Below are positions 1 to 5,511 of a stretch of 20,257 nucleotides of DNA, piece after piece. This DNA comes from an uncultured Oscillospiraceae bacterium (GTDB lineage: Bacteria; Bacillota; Clostridia; Oscillospirales; Acutalibacteraceae), in the NCBI GenBank assembly GCA_900543395.1, contig UQQT01000042.1, forward strand, positions 1-20,257, read 5' to 3'. The first letter of the stretch is position 1. Every line of letters starts with the position of its first letter. The notes below the pieces were generated by a model, which saw only the letters and a list, made by a program, of their open reading frames with translations, made no database searches and was not told the DNA's origin. The translations under genes were made by a program, and so were the position numbers.

Positions 1-27
1 AATTCAGGCACATTCTCGACAGTCTCA

Positions 28-60
28 CAGCTTGTCGAAAACTGCTTTTTCGACAAGCTG
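28..60. repeat. Perfect 14-bp inverted repeat (intergenic hairpin)
   Basis: CAGCTTGTCGAAAA at 28-41 is the exact reverse complement of 47-60, with a 5-base loop. A second small stem (GCCGAT 62-67 with ATCGGC 75-80) follows. Neither stem is followed by a T-tract on either strand, so neither is a convincing intrinsic terminator. The pair may be a dispersed intergenic repeat or an mRNA 3'-end structure for a gene to the left of the window. Confidence 0.7.
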
Positions 61-92
61 AGCCGATTTTTAACATCGGCGTATGATTTATG

Positions 93-121
93 TTGACAAA
101 ATATTGTTTACAAAGTAAAAT
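93..121 (+). promoter_or_regulatory. Sigma-A-type promoter for the membrane-protein pair
   Basis: TTGACA (93-98) is a perfect -35 box. A 17-base spacer leads to TAAAAT (116-121) as the -10 box. Predicted transcription starts about 20-25 bases before the start codon at 152. Two 13-base stretches here (93-105 and 108-120) recur upstream of the first small-peptide gene. Confidence 0.8.
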
Positions 122-151
122 AGAACTAATATATTGATAGGAGAGATGTAT

Positions 152-928
152 ATGGACTTTAAAGAAAACGCGTTTATGTATATCATCGCCTTTGTCGTAA
201 TAGGATTCGTTGTTGCCGAATCTGTATTTTTTATCGTCAAGGCATGGAAGCGCGCAAAAGAACTGGGTATTAAAAAAGAAACTCTTACCCAGACCGTAAC
301 GTCGAGTGCGCTGTTTACAATCGCTCCCGCAATCGCAATTTTTGCGACGGTTATAATTCTCGCTTCGTCTTTGGGTATTGTGCTGCCGTGGATAAGACTT
401 TCGGTCGTCGGAAATCTTGCGTACGAAACGGTCGCGGCGCAGACGGCGCTCGACGCTTTGGGAGGAAGTATTGCCACCGAAATTACCGATCCCGTTCAGT
501 TCTCCGCCGTTGCATGGGTTATGACGATAGGCGTAGCCTTCGGTATTTTCCTTGCTCCGTTTCTTTGCAAGAAAATACTTAACAAGGTCGGCAAGGCGGT
601 ACATAAGAATGAAAAAGCCTCGCGTATGGGCGATATAATCTCCGCCGCCGCTTTTATCGGTATTATTGCCGCATTTATCGCGCGCGAAATAAACGGTAAA
701 TCGCCTGCAAACAGCGAGATTGTCGACAATGCGGGATTCCTCTCCATTGCAACTCTCGTTACGAGCGTTATTCTCACCCTTGTTCTCGAAACGCTTGCAA
801 AAAAATTCAACTGGTCCAAATTTGAGCCGTTCATTATGCCTATCGCAATGTTCGGCGCAATGGGTATGGCGGTTCTTCTTACTAAGACGCTGCCTGCGGA
901 TATCGTACAGTGGACATGGTGGAGCTGA
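152..928 (+). CDS. DUF5058-type multi-pass membrane protein
   Basis: A 258-residue, strongly hydrophobic protein with about seven membrane segments, for example residues 8-29 and 50-75. The pattern of the first third (helix, basic KAWKRAKELGIKKE loop, then a second helix rich in A, I and P) is what I associate with the DUF5058 family of Firmicutes membrane proteins. That assignment is from memory. I chose ATG 152 because AGGAG at 139-143 lies 8 bases upstream. The in-frame TTG 134 precedes the SD and ATG 146 is too close to it. The next gene begins 14 bases after the stop, so the two are co-transcribed and probably form one transporter or membrane complex. The substrate is unknown. Confidence 0.75.
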   Translation: MDFKENAFMYIIAFVVIGFVVAESVFFIVKAWKRAKELGIKKETLTQTVTSSALFTIAPAIAIFATVIILASSLGIVLPWIRLSVVGNLAYETVAAQTALDALGGSIATEITDPVQFSAVAWVMTIGVAFGIFLAPFLCKKILNKVGKAVHKNEKASRMGDIISAAAFIGIIAAFIAREINGKSPANSEIVDNAGFLSIATLVTSVILTLVLETLAKKFNWSKFEPFIMPIAMFGAMGMAVLLTKTLPADIVQWTWWS

Positions 929-942
929 GGAGGTAAACGAAA

Positions 943-1608
943 ATGAGTAAATCCAAGAAATCATATATGGATAAAGTGCATGTATGGGGCAGAATATGGA
1001 GCTATACGGCGCTTGCTGTGTTCCTTATGATACCTGTATCCATATCGGCATATAACAATGCGTGGCCGCCGGCATCCGTGGTTTTCAGCGCTCTTAAATC
1101 GATAATTCTTATTTACTGGACGTCGTCGATAGTCGAGGTTATTACCTACACTCCGATGCTCGGCGCGGGCGGAACTTATCTCGGATTCGTAACGGGAAAC
1201 ATTACAAATCTTAAAATGCCGTGCGCTCTTACGGCTATGGAGAATGCAAAAGTCAGGGCGAATTCCGAGGAGGGCGAGGTTATTTCGACTATTGCTATCG
1301 GCGTTTCGTCAATCGTTACGACTGTTATTATCGCGGCGGGCGTGCTTCTTCTGTCTCCCGTTCTTCCAAAGCTCAATTCCTCGGCTGTGTTCAATGCGGC
1401 TTTTGACCAGGTTCTTCCCGCTCTGTTCGGAGCTCTCGGAGCATCATATCTCAAAAAACATTGGAGAATCTCGATACTTCCGGTTGTCGTCGGATGCGTT
1501 GTTCTGCTGTTCAGTCCGACAATGGGCGTCGGAACGCTTATATTCATAACAATTGTAACAAGCGTGCTCGGTGCGTTTGCAATGTTTAAACTTAATTGGA
1601 TAAAATAA
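943..1608 (+). CDS. Membrane protein, probable partner of the DUF5058-type protein
   Basis: A 221-residue protein with about five hydrophobic segments (roughly 17-38, 45-65, 110-135, 148-165 and 173-215) and a basic N-terminus. GAGGAGGT (926-933) overlaps the upstream stop and gives a strong SD. It keeps a loop with charged residues (MENAKVRANSEEGE, about 98-111) between glycine-rich hydrophobic stretches. This resembles the second subunit of two-component transporters encoded with DUF5058 proteins. I do not recognise a named family with certainty. No clear terminator separates it from the peptide array that follows, so some readthrough into that array is possible. Confidence 0.65.
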   Translation: MSKSKKSYMDKVHVWGRIWSYTALAVFLMIPVSISAYNNAWPPASVVFSALKSIILIYWTSSIVEVITYTPMLGAGGTYLGFVTGNITNLKMPCALTAMENAKVRANSEEGEVISTIAIGVSSIVTTVIIAAGVLLLSPVLPKLNSSAVFNAAFDQVLPALFGALGASYLKKHWRISILPVVVGCVVLLFSPTMGVGTLIFITIVTSVLGAFAMFKLNWIK

Positions 1609-1681
1609 GCAGTTTGATCGCTTGTTTGACAAAATATTTAATAAGTGTCGTATAAATTTTTATGTTTTTTACTAATACATA

Positions 1682-1710
1682 TTGATTTTCGGTGAATTAT
1701 GTGTTACAAT
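1682..1710 (+). promoter_or_regulatory. Promoter candidate for small peptide gene 1
   Basis: TTGATT (1682-1687), a 17-base spacer, and TACAAT (1705-1710). An alternative further upstream is TTGACA (1626-1631) with TATAAA (1651-1656), spaced 19 bases. A 6-3-6 inverted repeat, CAAAGT (1718-1723) with ACTTTG (1727-1732), lies just downstream in the predicted 5' leader. Confidence 0.6.
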
Positions 1711-1757
1711 ACGGTTACAAAGTAAAACTTTGAATAATTTATCTGAGGTGTTTTAGA

Positions 1758-1868
1758 ATGTTCAACAAAGATTTTGGTTACATCCAGCAGTTCATCGATT
1801 ACCTTAAGTATATTATTGATCTTATCCTTAAGCTTTTCGGCAAGGTAAAAGAGAACCCCACCAAGTAA
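1758..1868 (+). CDS. Small amphipathic peptide 1 (36 aa)
   Basis: ATG 1758 follows GAGGTG (1745-1750) by 7 bases, and the frame closes with TAA at 1866. The 36-residue product has no signal peptide. Residues 8-27 form a predicted amphipathic helix (core QQFIDYLKYIIDLILKLFG, 10-28) with polar residues at 10/11, 14, 17/18, 21 and 25, followed by a charged tail ending NPTK. Net charge is about +2. It matches peptide 4 closely in MF start, QQ, IDYL, LKLFG and the PTK tail, so the two are clear paralogs. It has its own promoter and terminator, unlike peptides 2-6. The function is not known. The architecture recalls phenol-soluble modulins or leaderless bacteriocins. Confidence 0.85.
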   Translation: MFNKDFGYIQQFIDYLKYIIDLILKLFGKVKENPTK

Positions 1869-1885
1869 TTTTGGTTTAAGAATCG

Positions 1886-1923
1886 GCAGGGTCGTAAGGC
1901 TCTGCTTTTCTTTCTTTTCTTTA
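1886..1923 (+). terminator. Intrinsic terminator after small peptide gene 1
   Basis: GCAGGG (1886-1891) pairs with CTCTGC (1900-1905) with one G-U pair and an 8-base loop. A pyrimidine run rich in T (1906-1923) follows. The short stem makes this moderate in strength, so partial readthrough into peptide 2 is possible. Confidence 0.6.
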
Positions 1924-2043
1924 TTATTTCGGATGTGATAATAAATACCTGTGCCGTGTTAATTTCGTTTAATACGGAGAGTGCGAAGCTTCCGATTTTT
2001 AATGAAAAACATAATTTTGTTACGATTGTGTTCTAAGTATTAA

Positions 2044-2099
2044 TTATGTGCAAAAAAAATGTACTTTCACTTGCGCATAAAAAAAATATATGATATCAT
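2044..2099 (+). promoter_or_regulatory. Promoter and possible operator for small peptide genes 2-6
   Basis: TTGCGC (2071-2076), a 17-base spacer, and TATCAT (2094-2099) make a plausible promoter 42 bases before the start of peptide 2. Two symmetric elements overlap it. TTATGTGCAA (2044-2053) is an inverted copy (9 of 10) of TTGCGCATAA (2071-2080), which covers the -35 box. The perfect palindrome ATGATATCAT (2090-2099) covers the -10 box. Either could bind a dimeric regulator; no regulator gene is identified in the window. Confidence 0.5.
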
Positions 2100-2140
2100 G
2101 ACAGTGACTTGAAATATATTAGGGATTCGGAGGGATCTAA

Positions 2141-2233
2141 ATGGAGAAATTTACCTACATTATTCAGTTTATTGTGGAGCTTATTGCATTGATTAAGAAG
2201 TTCTTCGGCGGCGGATCCGACTCCGCACAGTAA
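2141..2233 (+). CDS. Small amphipathic peptide 2 (30 aa)
   Basis: ATG 2141 follows GGAGGG (2129-2134) by 6 bases; TAA at 2231. This is the shortest member, with 30 residues. The helix core (YIIQFIVELIALIKKFFGG, 6-24) begins almost at the N-terminus, so it aligns with the others only after shifting by five positions. Its Gly23 then matches Gly28 of peptides 1, 3, 4 and 5. The tail is short and glycine/serine-rich (GGGSDSAQ) instead of charged. Net charge is about zero. The size, N-terminal amphipathic helix and absence of a leader resemble delta-hemolysin or phenol-soluble modulins. That is similarity of form only, not shown homology. Confidence 0.85.
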   Translation: MEKFTYIIQFIVELIALIKKFFGGGSDSAQ

Positions 2234-2250
2234 GCTAAATTCAGTGACGA

Positions 2251-2285
2251 ACGCTTTTATTGATAAATTTTATCAACAAAAGCGT
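2251..2285 (+). repeat. Long hairpin between peptide genes 2 and 3
   Basis: The 35 bases form a near-perfect palindrome: the 17-base left arm (2251-2267) pairs with 2269-2285 with a single A-C mismatch. No immediate T-tract follows; a run of six T lies 10 bases downstream (2295-2300). It could act as an mRNA processing or stability element, or as a weak attenuator between peptide 2 and peptides 3-6. Confidence 0.7.
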
Positions 2286-2317
2286 ATCATAAAGTTTTTT
2301 AAAGCGAGGTGGCAGCA

Positions 2318-2440
2318 ATGGATACAAGCGCATACGAGCGTATCAACCAGTTGGTAGCATATCTTGTAGAGCTTATTAAGCTCGTACTTGACCTTCTCGG
2401 AATCAAGACCGACGGTATGACTTTATTTCCCAAAAAGTAA
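2318..2440 (+). CDS. Small amphipathic peptide 3 (40 aa)
   Basis: ATG 2318 follows GAGGTGG (2306-2312) by 5 bases; TAA at 2438. Forty residues, no signal peptide. The core (INQLVAYLVELIKLVLDLLG, 9-28) lines up with peptides 1, 4 and 5 without gaps: N/Q at 10-11, Tyr15, Leu16, a polar residue at 18, 21 and 25, and Gly28. The tail (residues 29-40) is longer than in its relatives, with an internal Met34 and a lysine pair at the end. Net charge is about zero. Part of the peptide 2-6 transcription unit. Confidence 0.85.
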   Translation: MDTSAYERINQLVAYLVELIKLVLDLLGIKTDGMTLFPKK

Positions 2441-2493
2441 TTTCGGCATTTAGTTAATGCTTTGCTAACCAATTACGAATCGAGGTGTACAGA

Positions 2494-2607
2494 ATGTTTG
2501 ACGATACCATTAAAGTAGTTCAGCAGATGATTGACTATCTTGTACAGATTATCAATATGATTCTTAAGCTCTTCGGTCTCAAGAAGGACGATCCTACCAA
2601 GGCATAA
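2494..2607 (+). CDS. Small amphipathic peptide 4 (37 aa)
   Basis: ATG 2494 follows GAGGTG (2482-2487) by 6 bases; TAA at 2605. The 37-residue product is the clearest amphipathic helix of the set. Polar residues fall at 7, 11, 14, 18, 21 and 25 (steps of 4, 3, 4, 3, 4), with almost every other position from 6 to 27 hydrophobic. The core QQMIDYLVQIINMILKLFG (10-28) and the PTK tail motif make it the nearest relative of peptide 1, although peptide 1 has a separate promoter. Net charge is about zero, counting five lysines and five aspartates. Confidence 0.85.
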   Translation: MFDDTIKVVQQMIDYLVQIINMILKLFGLKKDDPTKA

Positions 2608-2642
2608 TTTTTATGTTTGCTTTGTAAAGCGAGGTGTGGAAA

Positions 2643-2750
2643 ATGTCAGATGAAGTAATGAAAAAAATTCAGAATTTCTTTGACTTCCTCAATGAGCTTT
2701 TTAATATGATTAAAAAGCTTATCGGGCATCTTGAAGATTCGACTACGTAA
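2643..2750 (+). CDS. Small amphipathic peptide 5 (35 aa)
   Basis: ATG 2643 follows GAGGTG (2631-2636) by 6 bases; TAA at 2748. Thirty-five residues. The core IQNFFDFLNELFNMIKKLIG (9-28) aligns without gaps to peptides 1, 3 and 4, keeping a polar pair at 10-11, Asp14, Leu16, Asn21, Lys25 and Gly28, but with phenylalanines replacing Ile/Tyr on the apolar face. It is the most acidic member (net about -2). The leader GCGAGGTGTG is nearly identical to that before peptide 6, suggesting duplication of whole SD-plus-gene units. Confidence 0.85.
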   Translation: MSDEVMKKIQNFFDFLNELFNMIKKLIGHLEDSTT

Positions 2751-2791
2751 AAATTCACTTTTTATATTTTTTTAAGCGAGGTGTGTTGACA

Positions 2792-2929
2792 ATGTTCCTT
2801 AAAAACATCACAGTTGATGAGGCTGCCGATATCATGAAGATTATCAAGGCTTTCCTTGGTTGGGTTTATCAGGTACTCTGCGCTCTCGGTCTCGGTCATC
2901 TTATGGATCGTATCACCGACAGAATCTGA
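2792..2929 (+). CDS. Small peptide 6, divergent member (45 aa)
   Basis: ATG 2792 follows GAGGTG (2778-2783) by 8 bases; TGA at 2927. The 45-residue product keeps the family leader sequence and genomic position but diverges in the protein. It has an acidic segment (VDEAADIMK, 8-16), then an apolar stretch with Trp24 and Cys30 (GWVYQVLCALGLGHLM, 23-38), and a charged tail DRITDRI. It does not align to the shared core as well as the others, and is the only one with Cys or Trp. It may be a partner, immunity or regulatory peptide, or a diverged paralog. Confidence 0.8.
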   Translation: MFLKNITVDEAADIMKIIKAFLGWVYQVLCALGLGHLMDRITDRI

Positions 2930-2954
2930 TTAATTTGAACTCGGATTAATAATT

Positions 2955-2984
2955 AAAGACTGCCGGTCGGGCAGTCTTTTTTTT
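2955..2984 (+). terminator. Strong intrinsic terminator after the peptide array
   Basis: AAAGACTGCC (2955-2964) pairs perfectly with GGCAGTCTTT (2970-2979) around a 5-base loop, running into eight consecutive T (2977-2984). It closes the peptide 2-6 transcription unit. Confidence 0.92.
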
Positions 2985-2989
2985 GCGTA

Positions 2990-3025
2990 AAAATATCCGC
3001 AGCCGTAACAGACTGCGGATATTTT
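2990..3025 (-). terminator. Terminator of the minus-strand tmk operon
   Basis: A 13-bp perfect stem (2990-3002 with 3013-3025) around a 10-base loop. Read on the minus strand, it lies just past the tmk stop and ends in a T-run. The A/T flanks make it potentially bidirectional, insulating the convergent peptide and tmk units from each other. Confidence 0.85.
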
Positions 3026-3039
3026 TGTATGCTGTCGGT

Positions 3040-3666
3040 TTAAATTCCGTAAAGCTTCAGTATTTCGGTCTCGATATCGTCGGCGACTTCGTCTATCGTT
3101 TTCGACGCATCGATTATTTTGATATTTTCGCTGTCTTTGAGTATATTGATAACCTCATAAAACCGCGAGCGGATGTCCGTAAGATACGGGATATTTTCGT
3201 AAATTTCAATGTCGTCCGAGCTTCTCGCCGTGTTGATTCTCTGCATGCTTATTTCGGGTTTGAGGTCGAGGAATATACACAAATCGGGCTTTCTTATATC
3301 CTCGCAGCCGAGGTTTAAGTTTTTGAGCCATTCCATGCCGACGTCGACTCCCTGATAGGCAAGGGTGGAGTAATAATATCTGTCGCACAAAACGGTCTCT
3401 CCGCGGTTTAAATGTGCGTTTATTCCGTCGTCGGGGTCTGTATTATGATCGATTCTGTCGGCTGTAAAAACGGCGGCGCAGAGCGTTTTCGGCGCGGGTT
3501 TGCCCGAGAGATATTCACGGCACAGCTTGCCGTATGTGTTCTTGGTAGGCTCGGCGGTGCGGTGAGTTTTTATCAATCGTTTTTCAAGCCTGTCGGCTAT
3601 AATATTCAATTGGGTGGTCTTTCCGCTTCCGTCAAGCCCCTCTATGACGATGAATTTAGAATCCAT
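3040..3666 (-). CDS. tmk: Thymidylate kinase
   Basis: Phosphorylates dTMP to dTDP with ATP in the cytosol, the committed step to dTTP. The 208 residues match the usual family length of about 205-215. The P-loop GLDGSGKTT is at 10-18, and the DRYYYSTLAYQG substrate-binding motif, typical of thymidylate kinases, is at 95-106. The start codon lies two bases beyond the rsmA stop. An AAAGGAAAA SD sits inside the rsmA 3' end, so translation is probably coupled. It is the last gene of the zapA-dut-dnaD-dnaC-rsmA-tmk operon. With dut it feeds the dTTP pool in the same transcript. Confidence 0.95.
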   Translation of the reverse strand: MDSKFIVIEGLDGSGKTTQLNIIADRLEKRLIKTHRTAEPTKNTYGKLCREYLSGKPAPKTLCAAVFTADRIDHNTDPDDGINAHLNRGETVLCDRYYYSTLAYQGVDVGMEWLKNLNLGCEDIRKPDLCIFLDLKPEISMQRINTARSSDDIEIYENIPYLTDIRSRFYEVINILKDSENIKIIDASKTIDEVADDIETEILKLYGI

Positions 3667-3668
3667 GA

Positions 3669-4541
3669 TTATTTTTCCTTTGCGATTTTATATAATTCAT
3701 TGCTTAATCTGCACAGCTCGTCCATTGTCAGAGCCTCGGCTCGTACATTGGTTTTAAGTCCCGCGTTTTCGAGCGCGGAATTAACCTCGTTTTTGTCAAT
3801 TCCGAGCGAGGAGGAAAGCCCGTTCGCCGCCGTTTTTCTCCTCTGCGAGAACGCCCCGCGGACGGTTTTGAAAAAGAATTTTTCGTCTGAGATGTCAAAA
3901 TCCCTTGTTTTTCTTACGTCAAGACGAATGACCGCGCTGTCGACGTTCGGCGAGGGCATAAAGCACTCTCTCGGAACTTTGAAAAGCTCGCTCGCTTCTG
4001 CGTAGTAATTTACCGCCGCCGTGACCGCGCCGGATTTTCTCGAACCGACTTCGGCGCAGAGCCTTTCGCCCGCCTCGAGCTGAACCATTACGGTTATCGT
4101 TTTGAATTCGATTTTGCTTTCGAGAAGCGTCATTATAATAGGGGAGGTGATGTAATAGGGGAGATTCGCGCATACGCACACGTCCGAGCAGTCGGAAAAA
4201 TTGTCGTCTGTAAGCTTTCTTAAATCAATTTTCATTATGTCGGCGTTGATTACGTCGATGTTGTCAAAATCCGATAATGTCTCCGAAAGTATCGGCAGAA
4301 GTCTTGTATCAAGTTCGACCGAAACGACTTTTTTCGCACGTTTCGCAAGTTCGACGGTGAGAACTCCGACCCCCGCGCCGATCTCGATAACGCCCGAATT
4401 TTCGGTGATTCCCGACATCTGCGCCATGTTCGGACAGACCTCCGGATCGATTATAAAATTTTGACCGAGTCCCTTTGAAAATGAGAAGCCGTGGCGGGAC
4501 ATGATTTTTTTAATAACATTTATATTTGTTAATTCGTACAT
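3669..4541 (-). CDS. rsmA: 16S rRNA (adenine(1518)-N6/adenine(1519)-N6)-dimethyltransferase
   Basis: Dimethylates two adjacent adenines in the 3' terminal hairpin of 16S rRNA during late 30S assembly, using S-adenosylmethionine. At 290 residues it has the normal length. The N-terminal SFSKGLGQNF (20-29) is the KsgA substrate-side motif. Motif I for SAM binding is EIGAGVGVLT (53-62), and motif IV is NLPYYITSPI (126-135), with the NLPY catalytic signature intact. The C-terminal helical domain runs to a basic end (KEK). Eleven bases separate it from the upstream dnaC-like gene and two from tmk, so it is internal to the operon. Confidence 0.95.
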   Translation of the reverse strand: MYELTNINVIKKIMSRHGFSFSKGLGQNFIIDPEVCPNMAQMSGITENSGVIEIGAGVGVLTVELAKRAKKVVSVELDTRLLPILSETLSDFDNIDVINADIMKIDLRKLTDDNFSDCSDVCVCANLPYYITSPIIMTLLESKIEFKTITVMVQLEAGERLCAEVGSRKSGAVTAAVNYYAEASELFKVPRECFMPSPNVDSAVIRLDVRKTRDFDISDEKFFFKTVRGAFSQRRKTAANGLSSSLGIDKNEVNSALENAGLKTNVRAEALTMDELCRLSNELYKIAKEK

Positions 4542-4552
4542 TTATTGATCCT

Positions 4553-5506
4553 TTATTTTTTCAGCTGGCGGATGTCTCTGCCTACGAAATTGAGAGCCTG
4601 ATATTCGCTTATAAGCCGCGACGTTACCCTGCGGGAATATCTGTTTTCAAGCTCCGTCGGCGTGAGATTTGTACTGATTATCGTGGGCTTGCCCGTGAGC
4701 ATACGGTTGTTTACTATATTGTAAAATACCGATACGGTAAACGAGGTCGAAAATTCCGCGCCGAGGTCGTCTATTATCAGAAGATCGCAGTCGGTTATTA
4801 TTTCCTCAGTATTTTCGTTTGATTTCGAACGGTTGAAATGCTCGTTTTCTATCCTCGAAAAGAACGACTGTGCGGAGCCGTAGATTACGTTATAACCCTT
4901 TTTTATCGCTTCGCCCGCGATTGCGAGCGACAAATGCGTTTTGCCCAGTCCTGTTTCACCCATCATTATAAGGCTGTATGAATCCATGCCGAAGTCGTCG
5001 GCGTACGCCTTGCAGTAGGCGAAGATCCGCGACATTATTTCGCGGTCCCTGCCTTCGTAATAATTTAAATCGAAGTCATCGAACGACGATAGCTTCAGCG
5101 GGGAGGTTTTGCTTAACTGTTCCATTGCTATATGCTTTAAAAGCTGTTTGTGGCACTCGCATATTTTACCGTCGCAGAAGCCGGAGTCGGAGCATTTTTT
5201 GCACGTATACGGCGTTTCGAGATAATCTTCGGGCAGTCCCGCATCCTTTAAAAGAGCGGTTATGTCCGATTGCGCTTTTAAATTGATATCGCGCAGTTTA
5301 TCTATATATTTCGATGCGTTTTCGCCCATTCCGATAACTTTAAGCACTCCGAACGCTGATTCCTTCATCTTTTTTTCGATTTCGAGATATTGAGGTCTCA
5401 TGGCGGCGAACGCGTCGCGGTGTTCGCGCTGTATTATTTCCGCCTCGTTTTTTCTTCTCGAAAGCTCGTCGCGGGCAAGCTCGAAAATTTTGCTTCCGAA
5501 CGGCAT
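4553..5506 (-). CDS. DnaC/DnaI-type helicase-loader ATPase
   Basis: AAA+ ATPase of the DnaC/DnaI group, which loads the replicative helicase onto DNA. 317 residues. Residues 1-95 are helical and charged. A zinc-binding-type cysteine cluster follows (Cys102, Cys105, Cys111, Cys116, Cys118), then the AAA+ core with Walker A GETGLGKT (183-190) and Walker B LLIIDD (242-247). A likely Arg-rich sensor region lies near the C-terminus (NRYSRRVTSR). The start at 5506 lies 5 bases past the dnaD-like stop, with GGTGA (the end of that gene) as a possible SD. Adjacency to a DnaD-domain gene supports a primosome role. The DnaI-like N-terminal cysteines fit the Firmicutes form. Confidence 0.9.
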   Translation of the reverse strand: MPFGSKIFELARDELSRRKNEAEIIQREHRDAFAAMRPQYLEIEKKMKESAFGVLKVIGMGENASKYIDKLRDINLKAQSDITALLKDAGLPEDYLETPYTCKKCSDSGFCDGKICECHKQLLKHIAMEQLSKTSPLKLSSFDDFDLNYYEGRDREIMSRIFAYCKAYADDFGMDSYSLIMMGETGLGKTHLSLAIAGEAIKKGYNVIYGSAQSFFSRIENEHFNRSKSNENTEEIITDCDLLIIDDLGAEFSTSFTVSVFYNIVNNRMLTGKPTIISTNLTPTELENRYSRRVTSRLISEYQALNFVGRDIRQLKK

Positions 5507-5511
5507 TTATG

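Noticed and set aside
28..60. Left-edge hairpin as an intrinsic terminator
   Set aside because: The stem is strong, but no T-tract follows on either strand.
2009..2050. Short ORF of 13 codons between peptides 1 and 2
   Set aside because: No SD upstream, no resemblance to the peptide family, and it lies before the predicted promoter of the second unit.
1758..2929. Small peptides as a type I toxin-antitoxin array
   Set aside because: Charged residues recur through the helices instead of an uninterrupted transmembrane segment, and no antisense RNA promoter was identified within the array. Kept only as a weaker alternative.
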